Shown piece by piece: positions 39,550 to 48,872 of a DNA stretch of 64,000 nucleotides. The stretch is from CAWFPR01 sp963817635. Lineage in GTDB: Bacteria; Acidobacteriota; Vicinamibacteria; Vicinamibacterales; 2-12-FULL-66-21. Both the position numbers and the translations under genes were made by a program. The notes beneath the pieces were generated by a model. The model ran no database searches, was not told the origin of the DNA, and saw only the letters and a program-made list of their open reading frames with translations. Position 1 is the first letter of the stretch. Each line of letters opens with the position of its first letter. The DNA lies in NCBI GenBank assembly GCA_963817635.1, contig CAWFPR010000028.1:186001-250000 (forward strand), read 5' to 3'.

Positions 39550-40908
39550 ATGTATTCACGCGAAGAAGTCAAGACACTGACCGACAGGATTCTCGACATG
39601 GCGAAAGCCGACGCCGCGGAGGTCGACTTCTCCGGCGGCGAGCGTTCCGCGACGCGCTTCGCCAACTCGACAATCACGGCCAACATGGTCCAGTTCGACC
39701 AGCAGGTCAGCCTCACCGTGTACAACGGCACGCGATCCGGCTCGGCGACCGCCCGTCAGTTCGACGACGAGTCACTGAAGCAGATGGTCGACGAGGCGCA
39801 CGCAGCGGCCGAGCGAGCCCGGGAGGATCCCGCGATGCTGCCGCTCATCACCGGGCCGCAGGACTACATGGAGGTCGACGCGGCACTCCCGGATGCCGTC
39901 AACTTCGGCCCGGCTGAACGCGCGCGGATGGTGCGGCAGAGCATCGACGTGGCGGAAAAGAAAGGCGTGCTCGGCTCGGGCTTCATCCCGAAGCAGTATC
40001 AGACGACGTGCACGGCCAATTCGAAAGGGCTCTTCGCCTACTACCAGTACGCGGAGGCGGGCTTCATCCTGACCTGCCGCACGCCCGACGGCGGCGGTTC
40101 CGGGTGGGCCGGCATCACCGGCGTCAAGGACATCAGCCTGATCGACGCGGCGCATCTCACCGAGGTGGCTTCGGACAAGGCGCTCAACAGCCGCAAGCCG
40201 CGGGCGCTCGAACCCGGCCGCTACACGGTGATCCTGGAACCGCGGCCTGCCGCACGGTTCCTGTCCCTGATGATGGGCCTCTTCAACGCGCGGACGGCCG
40301 AAAGCCCGTTCGCGCGGACGTACTTCAGCGGAAAGGAATCCGGCACGACCCGGATTGGCGAGAAACTGTTCAGCGACTCGATCACGATCAGGACCGATAT
40401 TGGCAATCCGATCCTCCGGCAGACGCCCATCGGCATCGACGGTCTGGCCGCACGGCCGGTGGCATGGGTGGAGAAGGGCGTGCTCCGGAACCTGGCGTAC
40501 GACCGCCAGTACGCGGCGCGGCAGAAGAAGCCCGTGACCCCTGTCACGCCGACGTCGAGCCTCGTCATGGAAGGCAGCGACACGACCGTCGACGAGATGG
40601 TCAAGTCGACGAAGCGTGGACTGCTCGTCAGCTTCTTCTGGTATATCCGTGGCGTGGACACCGAAACGCTGCTGAACACCGGCATGACGCGCGACGGCCT
40701 CTTCCTCATCGAGAACGGCGAGATCGTGGGGCCCGTGCAGAACTTCCGCTGGAACATGTCCCCGATCGTGGGCTTCAACAACGTGACCGCCATCGGAAAG
40801 CCGGTCCTGATGCACACCGGCGAGTCGTACGACGGCCCCGGCACGGCGCTCGTGCCGCCGGTGCGGATGGACGACTTCCTGATGACGTCGGTATCACCGG
40901 CGGTCTGA
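39550..40908 (+). CDS. tldE: TldE/PmbA-like subunit of a TldD/TldE metalloprotease
   Basis: The 452-residue protein has the PmbA/TldE fold: N-terminal AEVDFSGGERSATRFANS, central SKGLFAYYQYAEAGF, and the C-terminal GLLVSFFWYIRGVD and IENGEIVGPVQNFRWN. No HExxxH zinc site is found, as expected for the non-catalytic partner. It has no signal peptide. The TldD partner follows after 62 bases. In other bacteria the pair digests unfolded peptides and matures microcins or RiPP-like products. Confidence 0.9.
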   Translation: MYSREEVKTLTDRILDMAKADAAEVDFSGGERSATRFANSTITANMVQFDQQVSLTVYNGTRSGSATARQFDDESLKQMVDEAHAAAERAREDPAMLPLITGPQDYMEVDAALPDAVNFGPAERARMVRQSIDVAEKKGVLGSGFIPKQYQTTCTANSKGLFAYYQYAEAGFILTCRTPDGGGSGWAGITGVKDISLIDAAHLTEVASDKALNSRKPRALEPGRYTVILEPRPAARFLSLMMGLFNARTAESPFARTYFSGKESGTTRIGEKLFSDSITIRTDIGNPILRQTPIGIDGLAARPVAWVEKGVLRNLAYDRQYAARQKKPVTPVTPTSSLVMEGSDTTVDEMVKSTKRGLLVSFFWYIRGVDTETLLNTGMTRDGLFLIENGEIVGPVQNFRWNMSPIVGFNNVTAIGKPVLMHTGESYDGPGTALVPPVRMDDFLMTSVSPAV

Positions 40909-40910
40909 GA

Positions 40911-40939
40911 GGCCTCGGGCTTCTGGCTTCAGGCTTGGG
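40911..40939. repeat. Heptamer stretch (GGGCTTC/TGGCTTC/AGGCTTG) between tldE and tldD
   Basis: Four 7-bp units lie directly behind the tldE stop codon. They match the reverse complement of the array at 25726-25751 and are another short member of the family. Confidence 0.6.
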
Positions 40940-40970
40940 AAAAGAGGCTGGCATTGGCTGGAGAGTGTCG

Positions 40971-42630
40971 ATGAAGCGTCGTGATTTCGTGAAGACGATG
41001 GCCCTGTCGGGCATGGCGGTCGCGTCGAGCGACCTGCTCGCGGAACTCATCGCGCAGTCGCCGTCGCGGCGGGTGCTCGACTCGACGTTCAAGGGACTCG
41101 CGGACATCGCGCTCGTCGAAGCGAAGCGCGGCGGCTGCACCTACGCGGACATCCGATTTACGCGCAACACGAACAACGGCGTCAACGCGAGCGGGGGGAA
41201 CCGCGACGCGGCCGATCTGGGCGGTTTCGGCGGCCGCGGCGGTGGGCGCGGCGGCGGTCGCGGACGCGGCGGGCGCGGAGCGGGAGGCTCGTCGCAGGCC
41301 TCGCGCGGGACCATCGCATGGGCGGCAGGCTTCGGCGTGCGCGTCATCCACAGCGGCGTCTGGGGTTTCGCCAGCAGCCCGATCGTAACGGAGGACGAAA
41401 TCCGCCGCATCACGCGGCTGGCCACCGAAGTGGCCAGGGCCAGCGCGATCGCCAAGAAGGTCGACGTGCAGCTCGCGCCCGTCCCGGCCTACACCGAGTA
41501 CCTGGACATCGCCGATGAAGAAAGACCCGGCCTCGGTCTCGGCGGATGACAAGCAGGCGCTCGTCCAGAAAGTCGTGGACCTGGCGGTGCAGAACAAGGA
41601 CGTCCTCAGCGTCAACGCCTCGGTGCAGCTCGAAGCCGAGTGGAAGTACTTCGCCTCGTCGGAGGGCTCGTACATCGAACAGGAGATCTTCACCACCACG
41701 CCGCAGTTCAGCGTCACGGCCAGGAAGAACGGGGAGACACGCACCCGCGCCTACCCCGGCGTGCCGATGACCGGCGGATGGGAAGTCGCCGAGGCGGCCG
41801 GCATGGTCGAAAACGCGGAACGGATCGCCGCCGAGGCTGTCGAGTTCTGCATGGCCACCCCGATCGAGATGGGGCTCAAGGACCTGGTGCTGACGCCGTC
41901 GCACGCCATGCTGACGATCCACGAAATCGTCGCGCATGCCACGGAACTCGACCGCATCATGGGCTACGAGGCGAACTACGCCGGCACGAGCTTCGTGAAG
42001 ATCTCGGACCTCGGCAAGCTGAAGTACGGGTCGAAGCTGTTCAACGTGACCGCCGATCGCACGATTCCCGGCGGCGTCGCCACGGTCGGCTACGACGACG
42101 ACGGAGTGAAGACGACGCAGTTTCCAATCGTGCGCGAGGGGATCCTGGTGGGCCTCCAGACCAACCGCGAATCGGCGCACTTCATCGGCGAAAAGGCCAG
42201 CCGCGGCTGCACGTCCGCGGGATCGTGGCGCGACTACCCCTTCCTTCGCATGCCGAACGTCCACGTCGAGCCGGGTCCGGCCGGCTCGCCGACGCCGGAC
42301 GAGATCATCGCCGACACGAAGAACGGCGTGATGATCGACGGCCGCGGCAGCTACTCGATCGACCAGCAGCGCTACAACGGGCAGTTCGGCGGCAACGCGT
42401 TCTGGGAGATCAAGAACGGGAAGCGGACGCGCATGGTCACCAACGTGACCTACAACGCCATTACCACCGACTTCTGGGGAAACCTCGACGCGACCTCCGG
42501 CAGGGAGTCCTGGCAGATGTACGGCACGGGCGGCGACGCGAAGGGTCAGCCGACCCAGATCAACAGCATTTCCCACGGCTCGCCGTGGCTCCGCATCAGG
42601 AACATCATGGTGGGCGCCGCCTTCGCCTAG
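40971..42630 (+). CDS. tldD: TldD-like metallopeptidase with twin-arginine-type N-terminus (one frameshift)
   Basis: The N-terminus MKRRDFVKTMALSGMAVASS resembles a Tat signal. The TldD fold follows (LVEAKRGGCTYADIRFTRN), interrupted by a Gly/Arg-rich insert (about residues 84-108), then VWGFASSPIVTEDEIRRIT. The frame shifts +1 near 41511-41516 (ATCGCCGATG) into MKKDPASVSADDKQ and the catalytic half. The zinc-site candidate is HEIVAHATELDR (HExxxH), and DRTIPGGVATVGYDDDGV is conserved. Corrected length is about 552 residues, longer than typical TldD because of the leader and insert. It is the catalytic partner of the gene before it. Confidence 0.85.
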
Positions 42631-42725
42631 CGCCCCTGCTCTTCGCGGACCGCGGGACGGACCCCGGGTCGCAGCAGCCGCTCGCGGCGTCATAATGGAG
42701 GCTCGTCCGAAGGAGGAACCCGCCG

Positions 42726-43589
42726 ATGTCAGATATCACCGCGCGCGGCTACGCCCATCCGGAGGTGCTCGTCAGCACCGACTGGGTGCAGCTGCACCTG
42801 AACGATCCCGGCGTTCGGATCATCGAATCCAACGAGGACACCCTGCTCTACGCCTCCGGACACGTGCCCGGAGCGGTGCACGTGGACTGGACCTCGGATC
42901 TCAACGATCAGATCCGGCGCGACTACATCTCCCGCCACGGGTTCGAACAGCTCATGTCCCGGATCGGGGTAACCCCCGACACGACGGCCGTCTTCTATGG
43001 GGACAAGAGCAACTGGTGGGCGTGCTACGCGTTCTGGGTCTTCCAGCTCTTCGGCCACGCGAAGGCCAGGGTCATGGACGGCGGCCGCCTGAAATGGGAG
43101 AAGGAGAAGCGCGAGCTGTCGCGCGAAGTGCCGAAATATCCGTCCACGACCTACGAGGCGAGAGAACGCGCGGACGGAAAAGACCGCGCGTTTCGTGACG
43201 ACGTGCTGGCGCACATCGGGCGCAAGGGACAACTGGTCGATGTGCGAAGCCCGGAGGAGTATTCCGGCGCTCGCATGCACATGCCGGACTACCCGAACGA
43301 GGGCGCGCTGCGCGGCGGCCACATCCCCGGCGCCAAGAGCATTCCGTGGGCGCGCGCGGTCAATCCCGGAGACGGCACGTTCAAGGACGCCGCCGAGCTG
43401 AAGCAGATCTACTGCGACGAGAAACAGCTGAAGCCATCCGAGGCCACGATTGCGTATTGCCGCATCGGTGAGCGCAGCAGTCACTCGTGGTTCGCGTTGA
43501 AATACCTGCTCGGCTTCGCGGACGTTCGCAACTACGACGGCAGCTGGACGGAATGGGGCAACATGGTGAACGTTCCGATCGAGAAATGA
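42726..43589 (+). CDS. Two-domain thiosulfate/3-mercaptopyruvate sulfurtransferase (rhodanese)
   Basis: The 287-residue enzyme has two rhodanese domains. The second carries the active Cys245 in IAYCRIGERSSHSWFAL, the CRxGxR loop of thiosulfate sulfurtransferases. The first domain (LLYASGHVPGAVHVDWTSDL) is the inactive structural one. A strong AGGAGG ribosome site precedes ATG 42726. It faces the sufE gene, 15 bases away, so sulfur handling is a shared theme, although they are on opposite strands. Confidence 0.92.
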   Translation: MSDITARGYAHPEVLVSTDWVQLHLNDPGVRIIESNEDTLLYASGHVPGAVHVDWTSDLNDQIRRDYISRHGFEQLMSRIGVTPDTTAVFYGDKSNWWACYAFWVFQLFGHAKARVMDGGRLKWEKEKRELSREVPKYPSTTYEARERADGKDRAFRDDVLAHIGRKGQLVDVRSPEEYSGARMHMPDYPNEGALRGGHIPGAKSIPWARAVNPGDGTFKDAAELKQIYCDEKQLKPSEATIAYCRIGERSSHSWFALKYLLGFADVRNYDGSWTEWGNMVNVPIEK

Positions 43590-43604
43590 GCCGCGATCCG
43601 CGGA

Positions 43605-44051
43605 TCAGCGACTCTGGGCGGCCCGGGCGAGCGCCTGGACCGCCTGCACCATCGACATCAGTCCCATCCCTTTCCCCATCGAGATGTTCTGGCGAAAAAT
43701 TCGCTCCACGATGTCAGGGGTGACGCAGGCAATCTCGCGCGCGGGCGAACCCGACAGCGTGCGGTCGAGAATCGCCGCGAGCGCCTTCGCCGAGACGCCT
43801 GACGGGTTCTCCACCGCGAAGTACAGCTTCAAGGTCCCGTCGTCGCGCCTGTTGGCCCAGACGTACGCGTCCGATTCGCACTGAGGCACCTGGTGGCTCG
43901 CGGGGAACGGCCGGCCGGCAATCTCCGGCGGCACCTCCGTGAACTGATCCGCGTAGCTGAGGAGGAGATTCGTCCGATCCGCCGGATCGGGGAACATGTC
44001 GAAGGTTTCCAGCAGGTCCTGGAGCTTTCGCGGCAGCACGGAATCGGCCAT
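43605..44051 (-). CDS. sufE: SufE family cysteine desulfurase activator
   Basis: The 148-residue protein has the SufE core: LETFDMFPDPADRTNLLLSY, then the acceptor Cys58 in HQVPQCESDAYVW and the C-terminal ISMGKGMGLMSMVQ. SufE takes persulfide sulfur from SufS and passes it to Fe-S assembly. The start is ATG 44051; upstream codons lack homology. A 12-bp palindrome GATCCGCGGATC (43595-43606) overlaps its stop and sits between it and the sulfurtransferase. Its 5' end lies 16 bases from the divergent M28 gene. Confidence 0.93.
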   Translation of the reverse strand: MADSVLPRKLQDLLETFDMFPDPADRTNLLLSYADQFTEVPPEIAGRPFPASHQVPQCESDAYVWANRRDDGTLKLYFAVENPSGVSAKALAAILDRTLSGSPAREIACVTPDIVERIFRQNISMGKGMGLMSMVQAVQALARAAQSR

Positions 44052-44056
44052 AGAGA

Positions 44057-44062
44057 TATATT
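44057..44062 (+). promoter_or_regulatory. -10 box (TATATT) for the M28 peptidase, leaderless geometry
   Basis: TATATT ends 5 bases before the ATG at 44068, inside the 16-base gap to divergent sufE. The gap is too small for a normal 5' leader on the plus strand. Confidence 0.45.
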
Positions 44063-44067
44063 GTGCT

Positions 44068-46230
44068 ATGCCTTCGACGCGAATTGCACTGCTCCTGGCC
44101 CTGACCCTCCTCGCCGCGCCTGCCGTCCAGTCGCAGCAGCAAGCCGGCATCCGCGGCTTCACGGCCGCAGGCGCGGCCGCCGAGCGCGACGCCGAGAAGC
44201 AGTTTCAGGCCATCCCGAAACCCGACAACCTGCGCGACTACATGCGCGAGATCTCGGCCGAACCGCACCATGCCGGGAGCCCGGGAAGCCGCCGGGTGGC
44301 CGAGTACGTTCTCGCGAAGTTCAAGTCCTGGGGACTGAACGCCGCGATCGAGCAACAGGAAGCGCTCATGCCGTATCCGACCGAGCGGGTCGTCGAGCTC
44401 GTCTCGCCGGAGCAGTACACGGCAAAGCTGAAGGAACCAGGCGTCGAGGCCGACAAGGACTCCACGGACGCGAACCAGTTGCCGACGTTCAATGCCTACT
44501 CCGCCGACGGCGACGTCACGGCCGATCTCGTCTACGTGAACTACGGGATTCCCGAGGACTACGAACAGCTCGCCAAGCTCAAGATCGACGTGAAGGGCAA
44601 GATCGTCATCGCCCGCTACGGAAAGAGCTGGCGCGGCATCAAGCCCAAGGTCGCGTGGGAACACGGCGCGGTCGGCTGCATCATCTACTCGGATCCGCGC
44701 GACGATGGGTACTTCCAGGGGGACGTGTACCCGCAGGGCCCGTGGCGGCCCGAACAGGGTGTCCAGCGCGGCAGCGTCATGGACATGCCGATCCACCCTG
44801 GCGATCCCCTGACGCCGGGATGGGGCGCGGAACAGGGTGGACGCCAGCTCGCGCGGAACGAGGCGGACACGATCCTGAAGATCCCGGTGCTGCCGATCTC
44901 CTACGGCGACGCCCTGCCGCTGCTGAGGAACCTGAAGGGCGAGGTGGCTCCGGAAGCGTGGCGCGGGGCGCTGCCGATCACGTATCACATCGGGCCGGGG
45001 CCCGCGAAAGTCCATCTGAAGCTCGCGTTCGACTGGCAGGTCCGGCCGCTCTACAACGTCATCGCCCGCATCGACGGCTCGGAGTTCCCCGACCAGTGGA
45101 TCATCCAGGGCAACCATCACGATGCGTGGGTCAACGGCGCCTCGGACCCGACGAGCGGAAACGTGACGCTCATGGAGACGGCGCGGGGCTTCGCCGAGCT
45201 GCTGAAGAACGGGTGGAAGCCGAAGCGCACCATCATCCTCGCCTCGTGGGACGGTGAGGAATGGGGACTGCTCGGCTCGACCGAGTGGGCTGAGAAGCAC
45301 CAGGCGGAACTCGCGACGAAAGGCGTGGTCTACATCAACAGCGACAGCACCGGAAAGGGCTGGCTGGGGATGAGCGGCTCGCATTCGCTGCAGGCGTTCA
45401 TCAACGAGGTCGCGCGCGACATCCCGGATCCCCGGGGAACCGGCAAGAGTGTGCTCGAGGCCAAGCGGGCGCACCAGATCGAACAGGCCAAGACCGACAA
45501 GGAAAGAGCGGACCTGCGCGCGAAAACCGATCTGCCGATCGAGGCGCTCGGGTCGGGGTCCGACTACACCGCGTTCATCGACTACCTGAACATCGCCTCG
45601 CTCGATCTCGGCTTCGGCGGCGATGGCGGCGGGGGCATTTACCACTCGATTTACGATTCGTTCTACTGGTACACGCACTTTTCCGACGCGGACTTCACGC
45701 ACAGCGCGGCGCTCTCGCGCACGATCGGCACGGCGCTGATGCGGCTGGCGGATGCCGACGTCCTGCCGTTCGAATTCAAGGGTACGGCGACAACGCTCTC
45801 GCAGTACGTCGATGAAATCGAGAAGATGCCGGTGAAGGGAACGAAGCTGGATCTGGCGCCGCTGCGCACCGCAATCGCAAAGCTCTCGTCGTCGGCGGAC
45901 GCCTACGAAAAGGCGTTCGCACGGATGCCGAAGACCTCCCCGGCCGCCGCCTCCCAGCTGGCGGCGCTCAACACGGTGCTCTACCAGACCGAGCGCGCCT
46001 TCCGGTACGACAAGGGACTGCCGAGGCGCGAGTGGTTCAAGCACCTCGCATACGCGCCGGGCTTCTACACCGGCTACGGCGTCAAGACGCTGCCCGGGAT
46101 CCGCGAAGGCATCGAACAGGACCAGATGGACGAGGCGCGGTCCTTCGTGCCGATCGTGGCCGCCGCGATCACGAAGCTCGCCGGCGAGGTCGACAAGGCG
46201 ACCGGGATGGTGAAGCAGCTCGGGAGCTGA
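44068..46230 (+). CDS. Exported M28 family zinc peptidase (glutamate carboxypeptidase II-like)
   Basis: The 720-residue protein has a signal peptide (IALLLALTLLAAPAVQSQ), a PA-domain insert (GKIVIARYGKSWRGIKPKVAWEHGA), the M28 catalytic core with zinc ligands in NHHDAWVNGASDPTSG and the catalytic glutamates in SWDGEEWGLLGSTEW, and a C-terminal helical transferrin-receptor-like dimerisation domain (residues about 590-720). This arrangement is that of PSMA/NAALADase. It is predicted to act outside the cytoplasm on peptides with acidic C-termini or similar; specificity is not determined. Confidence 0.93.
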   Translation: MPSTRIALLLALTLLAAPAVQSQQQAGIRGFTAAGAAAERDAEKQFQAIPKPDNLRDYMREISAEPHHAGSPGSRRVAEYVLAKFKSWGLNAAIEQQEALMPYPTERVVELVSPEQYTAKLKEPGVEADKDSTDANQLPTFNAYSADGDVTADLVYVNYGIPEDYEQLAKLKIDVKGKIVIARYGKSWRGIKPKVAWEHGAVGCIIYSDPRDDGYFQGDVYPQGPWRPEQGVQRGSVMDMPIHPGDPLTPGWGAEQGGRQLARNEADTILKIPVLPISYGDALPLLRNLKGEVAPEAWRGALPITYHIGPGPAKVHLKLAFDWQVRPLYNVIARIDGSEFPDQWIIQGNHHDAWVNGASDPTSGNVTLMETARGFAELLKNGWKPKRTIILASWDGEEWGLLGSTEWAEKHQAELATKGVVYINSDSTGKGWLGMSGSHSLQAFINEVARDIPDPRGTGKSVLEAKRAHQIEQAKTDKERADLRAKTDLPIEALGSGSDYTAFIDYLNIASLDLGFGGDGGGGIYHSIYDSFYWYTHFSDADFTHSAALSRTIGTALMRLADADVLPFEFKGTATTLSQYVDEIEKMPVKGTKLDLAPLRTAIAKLSSSADAYEKAFARMPKTSPAAASQLAALNTVLYQTERAFRYDKGLPRREWFKHLAYAPGFYTGYGVKTLPGIREGIEQDQMDEARSFVPIVAAAITKLAGEVDKATGMVKQLGS

Positions 46231-46280
46231 CGACGCGCAACGGCGTCACGGTCCGCGGGTAACGGAACACGTATCCGCCG

Positions 46281-46296
46281 GCTCGTGCGCACGAGC
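46281..46296. terminator. Perfect 16-bp palindrome between convergent M28 and kinase genes
   Basis: GCTCGTGCGCACGAGC forms a GC-rich stem between the convergent gene ends. A second stem (GCGCGGCC 46301-46308 with GGCCGCGC 46324-46331) follows. No T tract is seen, so a bidirectional termination role is tentative. Confidence 0.5.
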
Positions 46297-46316
46297 GCGG
46301 GCGCGGCCTGGCCGCT

Positions 46317-46823
46317 TCAGTCTGGCCGCGCCGCTCGTGCCATTCGATCGACGATCGCCCGAACGCCTTCGTCCACGCCGCCGGCCGCGGTGTCGACCAC
46401 CAGCCGGGCGGTCTCCCAGGGCCGGTAGTCGCGCTCGAGCACCTCCTGCCAGGTGGGCACGCGGTGTCCGGGAATGTCGGCGACGCGGGATTCGACCCGC
46501 CGCCGGTGTTCGGATGCGTCCCGGCACACGATCTCGATCTCGAGGGAGGGCACACCTGCGCGCTCCGCCACCGCCCGCCAGGCCGCGCGCGTCAGCGGCC
46601 ACGGATTTACGCAGTCGGCGATGACGATGCGGCCGATGCGCAGGTTGTCCTCAGCGACCGCATACGCCGCGTTGTAGCCTTCATCCTCGACCTCGCGCCC
46701 CGACGCCCGTAGCGCCTGTTCGATGGAATCGACTCGCACGTGAAAGGCCCCAAGCGTGCGCGCGAGCTCCCGCGCAATCGTCGTCTTGCCGACGCCCGGG
46801 AGCCCGCTCAGCACAATCAGCAT
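46317..46823 (-). CDS. AAA-type P-loop kinase (adenylyl/shikimate-kinase-like)
   Basis: The 168-residue protein has a P-loop at its very start (LIVLSGLPGVGKTTIAREL) and the fold of small-molecule kinases. DSIEQALRASG follows as lid/base region, then VIADCVNPWPLTR and IEIVCRDASEHRRRVESR. Similar proteins are annotated as chloramphenicol-phosphotransferase-like or 'AAA family ATPase'. The substrate is unknown. Its ATG lies one base after the stop of the small gene upstream, so they form an operon. Confidence 0.82.
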   Translation of the reverse strand: MLIVLSGLPGVGKTTIARELARTLGAFHVRVDSIEQALRASGREVEDEGYNAAYAVAEDNLRIGRIVIADCVNPWPLTRAAWRAVAERAGVPSLEIEIVCRDASEHRRRVESRVADIPGHRVPTWQEVLERDYRPWETARLVVDTAAGGVDEGVRAIVDRMARAARPD

Positions 46824-46824
46824 G

Positions 46825-47013
46825 TCAGCGCAGGGCTTCCACGCTCGCCCTGCGGATGCGCGCGATCTCGTCGGGCGCGATATGCAGGAACTCGAGGAAC
46901 TCCTGGTGCTCCCCGGGCGCTCCCTTTTCGAACTCCGCGTGCCACCGGTGCATCTGCTGCTCCGAGAAGCCCGCGGCCTTCATGATCCCGACCCACTTGT
47001 CCTTGCTCATCAT
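46825..47013 (-). CDS. Small conserved protein (DKW...GFS type), function unknown
   Basis: The 62-residue protein reads MMSKDKWVGIMKAAGFSEQ at its start and continues with MHRWHAEFEKGAPGEHQEFL and the ending LHIAPDEIARIRRAS. Small proteins of this pattern occur alone and as N-terminal parts of larger bacterial proteins. They have no known function. Two adjacent ATGs (47013, 47010) could start it, with GGAGGCG upstream. It is co-linear with the kinase. Confidence 0.65.
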   Translation of the reverse strand: MMSKDKWVGIMKAAGFSEQQMHRWHAEFEKGAPGEHQEFLEFLHIAPDEIARIRRASVEALR

Positions 47014-47285
47014 CTGACGCCTCCTGAAACTGCGCGATCGTTGCAGCAGGCGGAGAATCGCCAGCTGGTGGTCGCGGAGGCGCTCGAGGACCGGCACCGC
47101 CCCGCCACCCCGGCGGCGACTGTCGATCGCACCGGGGCTCTGGGCCGGTCGGATCGCAGACGATGCGGTTTGCGAGCCTCGAGCTGCGTGCGCAGCGTCG
47201 GCTCCTGCCAACCCGCCACGATCATGAAGGCGCCCATCAGAACACATGCTCTTGTCACGGTGAAGATCCGCGTGATCGGTGACAT
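47010..47285 (-). CDS. Possible small exported protein, uncertain
   Basis: An open frame begins MSPITRIFTVTRACVLMGAF with a hydrophobic stretch (CVLMGAFMIVAG) and then becomes Arg/Ser/Pro rich with no recognisable pattern. It overlaps the start of the small gene downstream by 4 bases. The first 30 residues look like a signal or anchor, but the rest could be noise or frameshifted. This is a weak call. Confidence 0.25.
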   Translation of the reverse strand: MSPITRIFTVTRACVLMGAFMIVAGWQEPTLRTQLEARKPHRLRSDRPRAPVRSTVAAGVAGRCRSSSASATTSWRFSACCNDRAVSGGVR

Positions 47286-47291
47286 CCGTGG

Positions 47292-48098
47292 TCAGAACGC
47301 CTGCGGGTCGCCCGTGGCCAGCATCGCGAGCGCGATACCCACGGCGACCGCCACGTTGAGCGAATCGCTGCGTGGATCGACCGGAATCCGGCATCGCTGG
47401 TGGGCCGCCGCGATGGCGGGACTGCTGAGACCGTCGCCCTCGTGACCAGCGAGGAGCAGCAGCGGGCGCGCCCCGCGTGATCCCGCCAGCGACCGGATAT
47501 CGACCGCGTCAGTCGCGGGCGTCAACGCAAGTATGGTGAAACCGGCGTCCCGGAACCGCTGAAGACCGGCCGGCCAGTCAGTCATCCGCGCGAAGGGAAG
47601 CCGCAGCGTGGCCGCCATCGACGTCCGGATGGCTTTGCGATAGAGCGGGTCGCCGCTTCCCGGGTCGAGCAGCACGCCGTCACTGCCGAGCGCAAGCGCG
47701 TTCCGGAAGATTCCACCGATGTTGTCCGGGTTTCCCACGCCCTCGAGGCCGACGACCGTGCGCATCGTGAGCAGCGATGCGATCGGCGCGTCAGCGCGGC
47801 CGCGTTCCGCGAGCGCCACGCAGCCGCGGTGGAAGTTGAATCCAGTGAGGGCCTCCATGGCCTCCTGCGCACAGACGTAGACCTGCGTGCCGGCGTCGGG
47901 GAACAGATCGCCGAGCGCCGCATGTGCCGGCGGGGTCAGCAGGAGCGAGTGGACGGTGAACCGGCGATCTTCGATGAGCCGCCGGACCACCAGGCGTCCT
48001 TCGGCCACGAACAACCCGCGCGATTCGAGCCACGCGTGGTCGCCGACGTGCGCGTAGGGGGCCACCCTCGCGTCATCGAGGCGTTCGATCACCTCCAC
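47292..48098 (-). CDS. TrmH/SpoU family RNA 2'-O-methyltransferase
   Basis: The protein has an N-terminal substrate-binding domain (LFVAEGRLVVRRLIEDRRFT, VHSLLLTPPAHAAL) and a C-terminal SPOUT knot. The three SpoU motifs are present: VVGLEGVGNPDNIGGIFRNA, LLLLAGHEGDGLS and SLNVAVAVGIALAM. It methylates ribose in tRNA or rRNA using S-adenosylmethionine. The start was placed at GTG 48098 (VEVIERLDDARV). The frame continues to a TTG at 48200 without family homology. Confidence 0.9.
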   Translation of the reverse strand: MEVIERLDDARVAPYAHVGDHAWLESRGLFVAEGRLVVRRLIEDRRFTVHSLLLTPPAHAALGDLFPDAGTQVYVCAQEAMEALTGFNFHRGCVALAERGRADAPIASLLTMRTVVGLEGVGNPDNIGGIFRNALALGSDGVLLDPGSGDPLYRKAIRTSMAATLRLPFARMTDWPAGLQRFRDAGFTILALTPATDAVDIRSLAGSRGARPLLLLAGHEGDGLSSPAIAAAHQRCRIPVDPRSDSLNVAVAVGIALAMLATGDPQAF

Positions 48099-48227
48099 TG
48101 CATCGCCGTCTCTGGCTACATCCACCACAGCGGCTTCCTGTCCGGTGCCTCGGAGATCGCGCCCTTCATCACGTTCGCTGGGATTGCCTTTGACCGGCAA
48201 CGCCGCCGGTCAGACTCGGTCAGGACT

Positions 48228-48820
48228 TCAGTCCCGGACCACCGAGCGGCGGCTCCGGTGTGCGTCGATGACGTGCTGGCCGAGGCGCTTGCTCAGGAAC
48301 ACCTTGGACTCGCCGTTCTCGATCGGGTGCGGCACGAACCGGATCACGTCGAACTGGAGCTGGGCGAGCGTGCTCCGCATCTCGTAGAACTTGTTCTTCG
48401 TCTTGACGATGACCTCGTCGAAGCCGTTGGCCAGGGCCCAGACTTCCTGTTCTTCGGTGAGCGCGCGGAAATGCCCCTGCCCGCGCCAGTCGCTCCGCGT
48501 TCCGCCAATCCACTGGTACAGCACCCGTCGTCCGCCGAACTCGACACAGTCCTCGAGCTGGGCCACGAGGTCGGCCAGCATGGGATCGCTTTCGTTGGCG
48601 CGCAGCTCGTGCGAGACCTTGAAGGAGACCGGCACGACCGTACCGGGATCATCGGGCAGCGGCGCCTCGGCCATCAGGATCTGGTGGTCACGGTTGAAGA
48701 GCCGCTGGTGCACTTCCACGGCGGTCTTCTTGCGCGGAAAGTCGAGGAAGAACTCCTCGATGTATTCGATTTCCGGCGCGCCCTGCTGAAGCGAGGTACC
48801 TGCTTGATGAGGTATTCCAC
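48228..48820 (-). CDS. GNAT-family acetyltransferase (probable frameshift near its start)
   Basis: The core shows GNAT motif A (GGTRSDWRGQGHFRALTEEQ, the acetyl-CoA pyrophosphate loop) and a conserved tail (EVIVKTKNKFYEMRSTLAQL, then DVIRFVPHPIENGESKVFLS). The main frame has a start at GTG 48719. A natural N-terminus, VEYLIKQ from GTG 48820 continuing into TSLQQGAPEIEYIEEFFLDF, needs one missing base near 48797-48800 (CAGGTACC). This is the opposite sign to the other frameshifts here. Substrate unknown. Confidence 0.7.
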
Positions 48821-48835
48821 GGGAACACCACTATA

Positions 48836-48866
48836 CCGCTGTCCGCTACCGGCTGTCCGCTGGGCG
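48836..48866. repeat. Heptamer stretch (CTGTCCG/CTACCGG) between two GNAT genes
   Basis: Four 7-bp units in the GCTGTCC register occupy the short gap between two acetyltransferase genes. They are related to the GCTCTCC arrays. Confidence 0.6.
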
Positions 48867-48872
48867 GGTGGG

